A stretch of 64,000 nucleotides of DNA from Winogradskyella sp046545555. Its GTDB lineage: Bacteria > Bacteroidota > Bacteroidia > Flavobacteriales > Flavobacteriaceae. The stretch is from contig NZ_JBHZTH010000006.1 in the NCBI RefSeq assembly GCF_046545555.1, positions 124,001-188,000 on the forward strand, read 5' to 3'. Position 1 is the first letter of the stretch. Each line of letters starts with the position of its first letter. A program made the translations under genes and the position numbers. Of this stretch, positions 32,630 through 41,545 are shown piece after piece. Below the pieces are notes generated by a model. The model searched no databases. It was given only the letters and a program-made list of their open reading frames with translations, and was not told where the DNA came from.

Positions 32630-34891
32630 GTGATGAAAACCCAATTCAATAATTTAATCCTACTAACCTTTTTTGCCCTTTTCTGCCTAACTTCCTGTCA
32701 AGATGAAGTAGCAGAAATTAGTAATCCTACAGACCAAGAAATAATTCTTCCTAACTCACCACTTGCGGCGGTTATGAGTAACGTTTCTGCAAATAATGGT
32801 GCAATTGACGATTTTTTAGATGATGCAAGTTGTTTTTCAATAGACTTGCCTGTTACTATAGTTGTAAGTGATATTACTATTACTGTCCAAACCAGTGAAG
32901 ATTTAGAGGAGTTAGAAGAATTGTTTGAAGAGTTTAACGATGTTGAAGATTTCTTTGATTTTATCTTTCCAATTACAATAATATTTAATGACCATTCAGA
33001 ATTAGTTATTGAAAACCTAGAGCAATTGCAAAATTTAATATCGGATTGTGATGATGAAGATGAGGTGATAGAATGTATTGATTTTGTATATCCAATTTCA
33101 TTTTCAATTTTCAATTCAGAATTTAATATTGTTGATACTATAACGATAGATAATGATCAAGCTTTACATGAGTTTTTAGATAATTTAGAGGATGGAGATA
33201 GCGCTCTTATTGTTAGCTTAAATTATCCTGTGAATTTAGAATATGCTAATGGAGAAATTATTGAAGTTAGTACTAATCAAGAATTAGCGGAAGCTATACA
33301 ATTAGCCGAAGACGATTGTAATGACGGTAATGAAAACGATTGTGATGAAGAAGATATAGAGCTTACTCTAAAAGAATGTAAATGGGAAATTGCTTCTTAC
33401 TCTAGTTTTCCTGAATTTGAAGGCCTATTACTAGAGTTTAATACAGACTATACCTTCGATATTATATTAGACGAAAATCAAATCTTATCAGAGGGTAATG
33501 CATGGTCTGTTGTTGCTAATGAAGAAGCATCTTACTTAGTTTTAACAACTGATTTTGAGGATTTAGGTGGTGATTGGCAAATTATAGAATGTGATGATGA
33601 TAGGTTTGAATTTGTTAAAAATTCAGAAACTATGGTCCTAGAACAGGTTTGCGATGATGATTTAAACTGTTCTTTTAATGATATCAGTGCTATATTACAA
33701 GAATGTCCTTGGGACTTTACAGATGCAGAAGATAGTTACAGTAATTATCAAATGATTTTTAACCCAGATGGTGATTTACAAATTACCGAAGGTATTGCCA
33801 CATCGGCCATTGGAGGGTCTTGGGATTTAACCTCGACAGATAATGGTGTTTTATTAACGTTTTCTGAATTAACGGCTTTTCAAAATGATTTGGGTGGCGA
33901 CTGGTTAATTATAGAATGTGATAATGATAGGTTAAAAATAATACAAGGTGACCACTACTTAATTTTAGAACAAGATTGTGTCGACGAAACAGAAGTGTTT
34001 GATTGTTTTACTGATTTTGAATTAGTAGAATGCGCCAATGATGCTGGTGAAGCACTTTTTAATTTAAGTGCAGATACAATTGGTCTTATTGATTGTTCTC
34101 AAGGTTTTTTGGCTTCATTTCATTATAGTGAAGCAGATGCTGAGGCAAACATAGGAGCTATTTTAGATACAGAATCATATGGTTCTGTAAGTGGACAAGT
34201 TTATCTAAGGATTGAGGCTGAAAATGGAATATTTCAAATATTTAACGTGTTTTTAAATGCTATTGAGTGTAATCAATTTGAGTGCTTTGAAAGCTTTGAT
34301 GCGGTTATAGAACTTTGCGATGCGGGCAATGATGGATTTGAAGTGTTTGATTTAACAATCGCTTTTGCTAACTGTATATCAAGTGTAGATATAGTAACAT
34401 ATTATGAAACTCAAGTTGATGCTGAATCTGAGACAAACCCGCTTGCTAATCCTCAGGGTTACACAAATATTAGTTTGCAACAAACCATATATGTTAGAGC
34501 TGAAGTAGATAATGAATTTGAAATATTTACAATACAATTACTATTAGAAGATTGCTCGGAAGAGAACTGTACAGAAGAAGACGTAGATGCCTTTTTAACA
34601 TCTTGTATTTGGAATGCGGTGAACTACAATGGCAGTGATAATTTATTAGAATGGAATTTTGATTTTGAGTCAAATAGCCAAATTGTAGTCATTTATACAG
34701 ATACGCAAACTATAGATGCCACATGGACTACATCGCAATCTAATGAAGGTGTAATTGTTGAATTTTCAAATGTTTCCGGACCAAATATTCAGGCGATAAC
34801 AGGTGAGTGGTTAGTAATAGAATGTGAAGAAAATCGATTGGAGTTGCATAGAGGCGATGATATTTTAGTCTTAGAAAGAAACTGCAATTAA
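32630..34891 (+). CDS. Large acidic repeat lipoprotein facing the sigma/receptor operon
   Basis: The 753-residue protein has a lipoprotein signal (FFALFCLTSCQDEVAE). It is strikingly rich in Asp, Glu and Cys and is built of repeats. Residues ~60-235 hold four strand-rich copies around FPITI or YPVNL followed by an acidic helix such as EDLEELEELFEEF. Three ~95-residue modules (two after residue ~240, one at the end) share ECxW at the start, GDWxIIEC in the middle and a final LEQxC. Two ~90-residue modules between them start with CF and end with IYVRAE or similar, as in some gliding or surface proteins. No catalytic motif is seen. Metal binding, such as calcium, is a guess from the composition. 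Confidence 0.7.
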   Translation: MMKTQFNNLILLTFFALFCLTSCQDEVAEISNPTDQEIILPNSPLAAVMSNVSANNGAIDDFLDDASCFSIDLPVTIVVSDITITVQTSEDLEELEELFEEFNDVEDFFDFIFPITIIFNDHSELVIENLEQLQNLISDCDDEDEVIECIDFVYPISFSIFNSEFNIVDTITIDNDQALHEFLDNLEDGDSALIVSLNYPVNLEYANGEIIEVSTNQELAEAIQLAEDDCNDGNENDCDEEDIELTLKECKWEIASYSSFPEFEGLLLEFNTDYTFDIILDENQILSEGNAWSVVANEEASYLVLTTDFEDLGGDWQIIECDDDRFEFVKNSETMVLEQVCDDDLNCSFNDISAILQECPWDFTDAEDSYSNYQMIFNPDGDLQITEGIATSAIGGSWDLTSTDNGVLLTFSELTAFQNDLGGDWLIIECDNDRLKIIQGDHYLILEQDCVDETEVFDCFTDFELVECANDAGEALFNLSADTIGLIDCSQGFLASFHYSEADAEANIGAILDTESYGSVSGQVYLRIEAENGIFQIFNVFLNAIECNQFECFESFDAVIELCDAGNDGFEVFDLTIAFANCISSVDIVTYYETQVDAESETNPLANPQGYTNISLQQTIYVRAEVDNEFEIFTIQLLLEDCSEENCTEEDVDAFLTSCIWNAVNYNGSDNLLEWNFDFESNSQIVVIYTDTQTIDATWTTSQSNEGVIVEFSNVSGPNIQAITGEWLVIECEENRLELHRGDDILVLERNCN

Positions 34892-34942
34892 TAAAGAGAA
34901 CCGCTAAATAAGTTAGTAAATTTTTAGTAAGTTTAGGTTGAT

Positions 34943-34976
34943 GAAGAGAGTTGCCACCGCTAGGCAGCTCTTTTCT
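34943..34976 (+). terminator. Imperfect hairpin with T tract after the acidic lipoprotein gene
   Basis: AAGAG..TTGCC pairs with GGCAGCTCTT across a 7-nt loop, with a 2-nt bulge and one G-T pair, then TTTTCTTTTA. It is a plausible but weak terminator. Confidence 0.5.
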
Positions 34977-35046
34977 TTTATGATATTCTCAATTTAAAGT
35001 ATATAGAATTATAGACATCACACTTCATTTATCCCTTGTAAATTCA

Positions 35047-35054
35047 TAAATTTG
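35047..35054 (+). promoter_or_regulatory. -7 element upstream of ffh
   Basis: TAAATTTG lies 24 bases before the preferred ffh ATG at 35079. It overlaps an in-frame TTG at 35052, which argues that this TTG is promoter DNA and not the start codon. Confidence 0.5.
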
Positions 35055-35078
35055 CAACTTCAAAAAGAGATAAAGATT

Positions 35079-36410
35079 ATGTTCAATAATTTAAGCGATA
35101 AGTTAGATAAAGCGTTACATGTTTTAAAAGGTCATGGCAGTATCACAGAAGTAAATGTAGCTGAGACACTAAAAGAGGTAAGACGTGCGCTTTTAGATGC
35201 CGATGTTAACTTTAAAATTGCTAAAGAGTTTACGAATAGGGTTAAAGAAAAGGCACTTGGTCAAAATGTACTAACAACACTTCAGCCAGGCCAATTAATG
35301 GTTAAAATCGTTAAGGATGAATTAACCGAATTAATGGGTGGTGATGCAGAAGGCATAAATCTTTCGGGTACACCTAGTGTAATTTTAATGTCTGGTTTAC
35401 AAGGTTCTGGTAAGACCACTTTTTCTGGTAAACTAGCTAATTATTTAAAAAATAAAAAAACAAAGAAACCTTTATTAGTAGCTTGTGATGTGTATCGTCC
35501 TGCTGCAATTGACCAATTACATGTGGTAGGTGATCAAATAGGAGTAGAGGTATTTAGTGATCGTGGTAATAACGATCCTGTGGCTATATCTAAAGCTGGT
35601 ATTGCACATGCTAAAGCTAATGGTCATAATGTAGTTATTATTGATACTGCAGGTCGTTTAGCAGTAGATGAAGCAATGATGACTGAAATTTCTAATATCC
35701 ACAAATCAATACAGCCACAAGAAACTTTATTTGTTGTGGATTCGATGACAGGTCAGGATGCAGTTAATACAGCAAAGGCGTTTAATGATATTCTTAATTT
35801 TGATGGTGTAATACTGACAAAATTAGATGGAGATACTAGAGGTGGTGCAGCTATTTCTATAAAGTCTGTAGTTAATAAACCAATTAAATTTATAGGTACA
35901 GGCGAGAAGATGGAAGCTATAGATGTTTTCTATCCATCACGTATGGCAGATCGTATTCTAGGAATGGGAGATGTTGTGTCTTTAGTAGAAAGAGCCCAAG
36001 AACAGTTTGATGAGGAAGAAGCTCGTAAACTTCAGAAAAAGATTGCCAAAAACCAATTTGGGTTTGATGATTTCTTAAAGCAAATTCAGCAAATTAAGAA
36101 GATGGGTAATATGAAGGATTTAATAGGTATGATTCCAGGTGCTGGAAAGATGATGAAAGATGTTGATATTGATGATGATGCTTTCAAAGGGATTGAGGCA
36201 ATTATTCATTCTATGACACCAGCCGAGCGATCTAATCCTTCACTGATAAATGCCAGCAGAAAAAAGCGTATTGGTAAAGGCTCGGGTACATCTGTACAAG
36301 AAGTGAACCAATTATTAAAGCAATTTACGCAGATGAGCAAGATGATGAAGATGATGCAAGGTGGAGGCGGTAAGCGAATGATGCAAGCCATGAAGAATAT
36401 GCCACGTTAA
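35079..36410 (+). CDS. ffh: Signal recognition particle protein (SRP54)
   Basis: The 443-residue GTPase binds signal sequences on the ribosome with SRP RNA and docks with FtsY. The start MFNNLSDKLDKALHVLKG is the usual Ffh N-terminus; an in-frame TTG 27 bases upstream is rejected. The NG domain has Walker A GLQGSGKTT from residue 106, DTAGR, and TKLDGDTRGGAA. The methionine-rich M domain begins near residue 310 and ends MMKMMQGGGGKRMMQAMKNM. The SRP RNA gene was not seen in this window. folD follows after 28 bases and may be cotranscribed. Confidence 0.97.
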   Translation: MFNNLSDKLDKALHVLKGHGSITEVNVAETLKEVRRALLDADVNFKIAKEFTNRVKEKALGQNVLTTLQPGQLMVKIVKDELTELMGGDAEGINLSGTPSVILMSGLQGSGKTTFSGKLANYLKNKKTKKPLLVACDVYRPAAIDQLHVVGDQIGVEVFSDRGNNDPVAISKAGIAHAKANGHNVVIIDTAGRLAVDEAMMTEISNIHKSIQPQETLFVVDSMTGQDAVNTAKAFNDILNFDGVILTKLDGDTRGGAAISIKSVVNKPIKFIGTGEKMEAIDVFYPSRMADRILGMGDVVSLVERAQEQFDEEEARKLQKKIAKNQFGFDDFLKQIQQIKKMGNMKDLIGMIPGAGKMMKDVDIDDDAFKGIEAIIHSMTPAERSNPSLINASRKKRIGKGSGTSVQEVNQLLKQFTQMSKMMKMMQGGGGKRMMQAMKNMPR

Positions 36411-36438
36411 ATTTTATAAAGTTAATCTATCCAACACT

Positions 36439-37323
36439 ATGACTATACTAGACGGAAAAAAAGTAAGTAACGACATTAAAAATGAAATTGCTGAAGAAGT
36501 AAAACATATGAAAGCTAATGGTGAAAAAGTACCGCATTTAGCTGCTGTAATTGTTGGTAATGATGGTGCTAGTCTTACGTACGTTGGTAGTAAAGTAAGA
36601 GCATGTGAGCGCATTGGTTTTGAATCTACGATGGTTCGTATGTCTAATACAACTAGTGAAATAGAACTTTTAGATAAGATTGAAGAGTTGAATAACAATG
36701 TGGACATTGATGGATTTATAATTCAATTACCATTACCACCACAAATTAATACTCAAAAAGTATTGATGGCTGTAAACCCTGATAAAGATGTAGACGGATT
36801 TCATCCTATGAATTTTGGTAAAATGGCATTAGACATGTCAACTTTTATACCTGCAACACCATTTGGTATTTTAGAACTCATGGATCGTTATGGGGTAGAA
36901 ACCAAAGGAAAACATACTGTTGTAATTGGTCGTTCTCATATCGTTGGGCGTCCTATGAGTATTTTAATGGGTCGTAAGGGATTTCCTGGAAACTCTACGG
37001 TGACATTAACCCATAGTCACACTAAAAATATTACACAAATTACGTCACAAGCTGACATTATAATTTCTGCACTAGGCATCCCTAAGTTTTTAAAAGCAGA
37101 AATGGTAAAAGATGATGCTGTAATAATTGATGTTGGAATTACGCGTGTGCCAGACGATTCTGAAAAAGGCTATTATATTACTGGCGATGTTGATTTTGAA
37201 CATGTAAGTAAAAAAGCGAGTTTTATTACGCCTGTTCCTGGCGGAGTAGGGCCAATGACAATTGCCATGCTATTGAAGAATACACTACTTGCAAGAGAGC
37301 AACACAGAAAGCACAACAGGTAA
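36439..37323 (+). CDS. folD: Methylenetetrahydrofolate dehydrogenase/cyclohydrolase
   Basis: The 294-residue bifunctional enzyme interconverts 5,10-methylene- and 10-formyl-tetrahydrofolate with NADP. It shows SLTYVGSKVRACERIGF (catalytic Tyr-x3-Lys), IDGFIIQLPLPP, PDKDVDGFHP and the nucleotide-binding stretch VVIGRSHIVGRPMSILM, then PVPGGVGPMTIAML near the end. It lies 28 bases after ffh and 10 before the YwaF-like gene, so the three may share a transcript. Confidence 0.97.
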   Translation: MTILDGKKVSNDIKNEIAEEVKHMKANGEKVPHLAAVIVGNDGASLTYVGSKVRACERIGFESTMVRMSNTTSEIELLDKIEELNNNVDIDGFIIQLPLPPQINTQKVLMAVNPDKDVDGFHPMNFGKMALDMSTFIPATPFGILELMDRYGVETKGKHTVVIGRSHIVGRPMSILMGRKGFPGNSTVTLTHSHTKNITQITSQADIIISALGIPKFLKAEMVKDDAVIIDVGITRVPDDSEKGYYITGDVDFEHVSKKASFITPVPGGVGPMTIAMLLKNTLLAREQHRKHNR

Positions 37324-37333
37324 TTAAAAGTTT

Positions 37334-38050
37334 ATGAATTCATTATCTATCCTTCAGAATTCGGTTGAGATAGGTAGTCTTGGGCACTTATTGCCAACAG
37401 TTTCTGCAATTGTATTTACCATTTTTTTCATTAGGTATTCAAACAAGAAACTTAGTGTAAAAGGGAAGCGTAAAGCGATTCATTATTTCGCTTGGTTTGT
37501 TTCTATTACCGTTATAGTTTTTCATGCCTATCAAATGCTATTCGATAATTACAATTTTAAAATAGACTTACCACTTTATCTCTGTAGTCTTATGGCTTTA
37601 TTGCTTCCTGTATTTACTTATTACCGGAAATATTGGATGTTCGAGATATTAGTATTTTGGATTATAGGTGGCACCCTTCAGGCTGTTATTACTCCCGATA
37701 TTAAAGATGGCTTTCCAAGTTTTGATTATTTTAGGTATTGGATTGCTCATTTAGGATTGCTAGTCGTTATATTTTATTTCGTGTTTGTATTCAAAATGAA
37801 ACCAAAACTGAAAAGTGTTTTTAAGTCGTTTTTTGCACTTCAGTTATATGTAATACTTATGATAATTTTAAATTATGTACTTGATGCTAACTATTTCTAT
37901 TTAAACGAAAAGCCGAAGTCGGCTTCACTTTTAGATTATTTTGGAGAATGGCCTTATTATATTTTAGTTGCGCAGCTCATAATTATTCCTTTATTTTTAA
38001 TAATTTATTTACCCTTTTACCTCTCAGAACGCAAATCACTTAGCAAATAA
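37334..38050 (+). CDS. YwaF/TIGR02206-family membrane protein
   Basis: The 238-residue protein has about seven hydrophobic segments. The pattern includes LYLCSLMALLLPV and WIIGGTLQAVITPDIKDGFP, both typical of the TIGR02206 (YwaF-like) family, whose function is unknown. It lies 10 bases after folD. Its 3' end overlaps the convergent VOC gene by 15 bases. Confidence 0.75.
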   Translation: MNSLSILQNSVEIGSLGHLLPTVSAIVFTIFFIRYSNKKLSVKGKRKAIHYFAWFVSITVIVFHAYQMLFDNYNFKIDLPLYLCSLMALLLPVFTYYRKYWMFEILVFWIIGGTLQAVITPDIKDGFPSFDYFRYWIAHLGLLVVIFYFVFVFKMKPKLKSVFKSFFALQLYVILMIILNYVLDANYFYLNEKPKSASLLDYFGEWPYYILVAQLIIIPLFLIIYLPFYLSERKSLSK

Positions 38051-38458
38051 TTGACTCATGTCTTTAAAGGCTTTAAATTCTAATGCGTTATCAGATGGGT
38101 CTTTAAAAAACATGGTAGCTTGTTCACCGACTTGACCCTCGAATCGTATGTAAGGTTCAATTATAAATTCGACGCCTTTAGAATTTAAGAGTTCTGCAAA
38201 TTCATGAAAAATAGTCCAGTCTAAAACAACACCAAAGTGAGGCACTGGTACAGCTTTACCATCTACAGCATTGGTATGTGTATCGTCTTCAATTTTTGAT
38301 TTGTGATGAATAACTAATTGATGGCCAAAGAAATTGTAATCTACCCAATGGTCGCTCCTGCGTCCTTCTTCAAGATCTAAAATATTGGTGTAGAAATTTC
38401 TGCATTCTGATAAATTATGAACGGGAATTGCCAAATGGAATGGTGAAAGCTTAGACAT
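38036..38458 (-). CDS. VOC-family (glyoxalase/bleomycin resistance fold) protein
   Basis: The 140-residue protein has two paired beta-alpha-beta-beta-beta modules. The N-terminal half shows HLAIPVHNLSECRNFYTNIL and the C-terminal half VPHFGVVLDW, then FFKDPSDNALEFKAFKDM with the Glu typical of the metal site. The family includes lyases, dioxygenases and resistance proteins; none can be chosen here. It lies 32 bases downstream of the DUF4440-like gene. Confidence 0.85.
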   Translation of the reverse strand: MSKLSPFHLAIPVHNLSECRNFYTNILDLEEGRRSDHWVDYNFFGHQLVIHHKSKIEDDTHTNAVDGKAVPVPHFGVVLDWTIFHEFAELLNSKGVEFIIEPYIRFEGQVGEQATMFFKDPSDNALEFKAFKDMSQLFAK

Positions 38459-38490
38459 ATTTCATTAAAAAATTTCATTAAAAATAAGGA

Positions 38491-39441
38491 TTACTTAGCA
38501 GAGTTATTCCAGATGTCTAAATAAATTTTCCAATCTCCATTTATTTTTTTCCAAACGATAATGTATTTGCCTTGCCAAGACAATTCTTTCTTGTCTTTGG
38601 TTAAAGTTTTACCTTCATAATAGCCATAATCATAAGCAATATTATTTTCTATATGAATTTCTGAAGGCGTTACTTTATGATGAAGAATTTTTACGCCATC
38701 TGGTATTATCCAATACGATTTTATGTTAGGCTTACCAGACATAATCATTCGATTATTAGGAAAAATTTTCCCATCTTCAGTATACATGTTAGCTAAAGCA
38801 TTAGCATCACTGTTTATATATGCTTGCGAAAAAGCTTTGATATTCTTATTTATAATATCAAAATCAGATTTATTTATTGTTTCTCTTTTGCAATCTATTT
38901 TCCAGGTAGCAAATGCAGTTGTTTCAGTTTTATCCGTCCATTCTCCAATCCATTTATAACCTAAATCACTAATATCATAAAAGGTTAACCTGAAATAACC
39001 CTCCATCCCATTAGGAGCTTTTTGATCACGATAGAGCACAATAGAGCCATTTTCAGTTTTATTCCCTTCCCAAGTTGGGAGTTTAGTTGATGGAGAACCC
39101 GTTGCATAATAATGGACATACCATTTACTACTATCTGCTATGAACTGACGAATGCTCCCAGAATGTTTACCATCTGCTTTAAGAGTTTCATCTTGTACAG
39201 CCATGCCATTCATTATATATTTCCATTCCCAAGTCATATCCACTGGTTCTGCCCAACTTTGATCTTGGTTTCGTGAGGTAGATTTACACTTACATTTACC
39301 TATAAGTTTTTGATAATCTTTGATCTGTTTTGGAGCTTTTGGGTTTGGTAAACCGAATGGATTTGTGTCTGATGCGGAGTAATCGTTTTGCGAAAAACAT
39401 AACGTACAAGCAAATAATAATGGTAAAAAGATTGATTTCAT
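38491..39441 (-). CDS. Exported two-domain protein: DUF1579-like plus SnoaL/DUF4440-like
   Basis: The 316-residue protein has a signal peptide (LPLLFACTLCFSQ). The first ~190 residues resemble a DUF1579-type beta-barrel (LIGKCKCKS, TWEWKYIMNGMAVQDE and WIGEWTDKTETTAFATWKID). The C-terminal ~120 residues form a cystatin-like DUF4440/SnoaL domain (ALANMYTEDGKIFPNN through GDWKIYLDIWN). The function is unknown; domains of both types often bind small molecules. It is probably cotranscribed with the VOC gene. Confidence 0.7.
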   Translation of the reverse strand: MKSIFLPLLFACTLCFSQNDYSASDTNPFGLPNPKAPKQIKDYQKLIGKCKCKSTSRNQDQSWAEPVDMTWEWKYIMNGMAVQDETLKADGKHSGSIRQFIADSSKWYVHYYATGSPSTKLPTWEGNKTENGSIVLYRDQKAPNGMEGYFRLTFYDISDLGYKWIGEWTDKTETTAFATWKIDCKRETINKSDFDIINKNIKAFSQAYINSDANALANMYTEDGKIFPNNRMIMSGKPNIKSYWIIPDGVKILHHKVTPSEIHIENNIAYDYGYYEGKTLTKDKKELSWQGKYIIVWKKINGDWKIYLDIWNNSAK

Positions 39442-39516
39442 TTTTATAGAGCGATTGATTAGTCTTTCTCAAGTTAAAAATCAATTGGTCAATCTTGTCT
39501 GTTAATTAAGATTTAA

Positions 39517-40284
39517 TTAACGTCTGTATTTTCTTTCTGAATTCTGATGTGCTTCGAAAGTTTTTTTAGAATCACTTATAAGATCACTTAGTGTTTTGAA
39601 CTCTTCTTTAGATAATTCTCGATATTTTCCTAAGGGAGAATCGAGTTTAATATTCATTATTCTAACGCGTTTCAGTGTTTGTACTTCGTAATTTAAGTAT
39701 TCGCACATGCGTCTAATTTGACGATTTAATCCTTGTGTAAGTATGATGCTAAATGTAAAACGATCTATCTTTTTAACTTCACATTTCTTAGTGCGTTTGC
39801 CTAAGTCTTCAATATAGATTCCGCCAGCCATACGTTCAATAAATGTTTGCGATATGGGTAAATCTACGGTAACAATATATTCTTTTTCATGATTGTTACT
39901 AGCACGTAAAATTTTATTAACAATATCACCGTCGTCCGTCAAAAGAATGAGGCCTTCACTTGGTTTGTCTAATCTACCAATAGGAAAAATGCGCTTTGGA
40001 TAGTTGATGTAATCAATAATATTATTTTTTTCAACACGCGTATCTGTAGTGCAGACTATACCTACAGGTTTATTAAAAGCTAAATAAACAAAATCTTCTT
40101 TACGGCTGCTAATAATTTCGCCATCTACCTTTACAACATCTTCTAGAGCTACTTTAGTGCCCATTTCTGGTATTACATCATTAATTGTTACACGACCCGC
40201 GTCTATTAAACGGTCAGCTTGTCTGCGAGAGCAAAATCCTGCTTCACTGAGGTATTTATTAAGTCGAGTAAGGTTTTCTGACAT
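39517..40284 (-). CDS. rluF: 23S rRNA pseudouridine synthase RluF
   Basis: The 255-residue protein has an S4 RNA-binding domain (about 1-60; RLNKYLSEAGFCSRRQADRL) and a RsuA/RluB-type catalytic domain. The catalytic Asp lies in FPIGRLDKPSEGLILLT. The RluF-specific region is LTQGLNRQIRRMCEYLNYEV. RluF modifies U2604 of 23S rRNA in E. coli. The basic tail (QNSERKYRR) is seen in other Bacteroidota copies. It lies 21 bases after the alpha/beta hydrolase gene. Confidence 0.9.
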   Translation of the reverse strand: MSENLTRLNKYLSEAGFCSRRQADRLIDAGRVTINDVIPEMGTKVALEDVVKVDGEIISSRKEDFVYLAFNKPVGIVCTTDTRVEKNNIIDYINYPKRIFPIGRLDKPSEGLILLTDDGDIVNKILRASNNHEKEYIVTVDLPISQTFIERMAGGIYIEDLGKRTKKCEVKKIDRFTFSIILTQGLNRQIRRMCEYLNYEVQTLKRVRIMNIKLDSPLGKYRELSKEEFKTLSDLISDSKKTFEAHQNSERKYRR

Positions 40285-40305
40285 GCTGTAAAAGTACGAT
40301 AAAGA

Positions 40306-41133
40306 TTATCGATTAATAAACACTACAATAGAAGGAGTAATAGATTGGTTTTTTAGTCCATGCCCATACCCAGTTGTACTGATTAATTCAGAATTTTTAT
40401 AATGATTAGCAAAGAGAAGTGCATCCTCATAAGGAATGATTTTATCCTTTTTATCATGTACAATTAAACCTTCTGCTTCTATAGATTCAGTAAATGATGC
40501 AGCGGAAAAATAATCAACAGGTTTCCCAAACCGCTCTAAAACTATTGAGTCGAGACCATTGGAAATGCGTTTGTTATATCCCATCATAGTTTTATATCTT
40601 GAGAATACACCTGTAAAATGAGCAGGTGCACCAAGCAACACCATTTTTTTTACGGATGGCAAATTATAATTATGCATGCAGAATACGCTCGCCATACCAC
40701 CAACAGAGTGGCCTATTATAACTTCTGCTTGAAATTTTTTAGCTACAACATTTATAAACTCTGAATATAAAACTGCATTAAATTGTTTGCCACCAGATCG
40801 TCCATGAGAAGGAGCGTCAAGTGCTATAATATTATAACCTTGTGCTTTAAATTCTTTTAAGAGATATTCCCAACGTGATGCGTTACTTTCCCAGCCATGA
40901 GCTAATAAGACGCTTTTACCTTTTCCTAACCAACGATATGTTGCGATATCGAGATTATCAAAGCTGAATTTTTGAAATAAGGCAGAGTTAACAGCGTTTA
41001 TTTGCGCTTCTGTATAGCTACCCTTTCTTGGTGATGCAAACAAATTGAGAGCCTTATTTGCTGCATATTTTGAAGACACCATGCTAGTAGCGTTTAAAAT
41101 AGTTCCGATGGATTTTACGACAAAATTACTCAT
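40306..41133 (-). CDS. Alpha/beta hydrolase
   Basis: The 275-residue protein has the alpha/beta hydrolase fold. VLLAHGWESNASRWEYLL gives the oxyanion region, the nucleophile Ser lies in IIGHSVGGMAS, and Asp and His are in IVHDKKDKIIPYED and TGYGHGLKN near the C-terminus. The substrate is unknown. It is one base after the cupin gene and 21 bases before rluF, so it is part of an operon. Confidence 0.85.
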   Translation of the reverse strand: MSNFVVKSIGTILNATSMVSSKYAANKALNLFASPRKGSYTEAQINAVNSALFQKFSFDNLDIATYRWLGKGKSVLLAHGWESNASRWEYLLKEFKAQGYNIIALDAPSHGRSGGKQFNAVLYSEFINVVAKKFQAEVIIGHSVGGMASVFCMHNYNLPSVKKMVLLGAPAHFTGVFSRYKTMMGYNKRISNGLDSIVLERFGKPVDYFSAASFTESIEAEGLIVHDKKDKIIPYEDALLFANHYKNSELISTTGYGHGLKNQSITPSIVVFINR

Positions 41134-41134
41134 C

Positions 41135-41509
41135 CTAACTATGCTCTCTATTTACAGAATCTATTGAAAATGCTGGTAGGCAAATTGCTATATATTCACA
41201 TGGTTCTGTAAAAGGATTAGAGTATTGGAGTCTTGTATTTTTTTCAACCTTTATAGATTGACCGGCTTCAAGAATAATTGTCTCGTCATTAATTATAAAT
41301 TGCTTTTTACCTTTTATAATAAAAGTATACTCATCAAATTCTGGAGTTTGATAAGGTTCTGACCAACCAGCTGGTGCTACCATATGGGCAATACTAATAT
41401 TTGGATTGCCATCAGTAGCCAAACCAAAATGTTCTTTAATTAATTTCCCATCATCGGTTGGAACAACAAAAGGTGAATTTTGTATGGAGTATGTCCTATT
41501 TCTCTTCAT
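41135..41509 (-). CDS. Cupin-domain protein
   Basis: The 124-residue protein is a single cupin barrel. The pattern runs from YQTPEFDEYTFIIKGKKQF at about residues 57-75 to LEAGQSIKVEKNTRLQYSNP at about residues 81-100. The first metal-binding motif is degenerate, with Glu but few His, so it may bind no metal or act as a sensor. It is one base before the alpha/beta hydrolase gene. Confidence 0.8.
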   Translation of the reverse strand: MKRNRTYSIQNSPFVVPTDDGKLIKEHFGLATDGNPNISIAHMVAPAGWSEPYQTPEFDEYTFIIKGKKQFIINDETIILEAGQSIKVEKNTRLQYSNPFTEPCEYIAICLPAFSIDSVNREHS

Positions 41510-41545
41510 ATTTAAGGATAATATGATTAAGTGTTTTTTAATATA

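Noticed and set aside
35052..35078. TTG start for ffh at 35052
   Set aside because: The TTG is part of the TAAATTTG promoter element, and the known Ffh N-terminus starts at the ATG at 35079.
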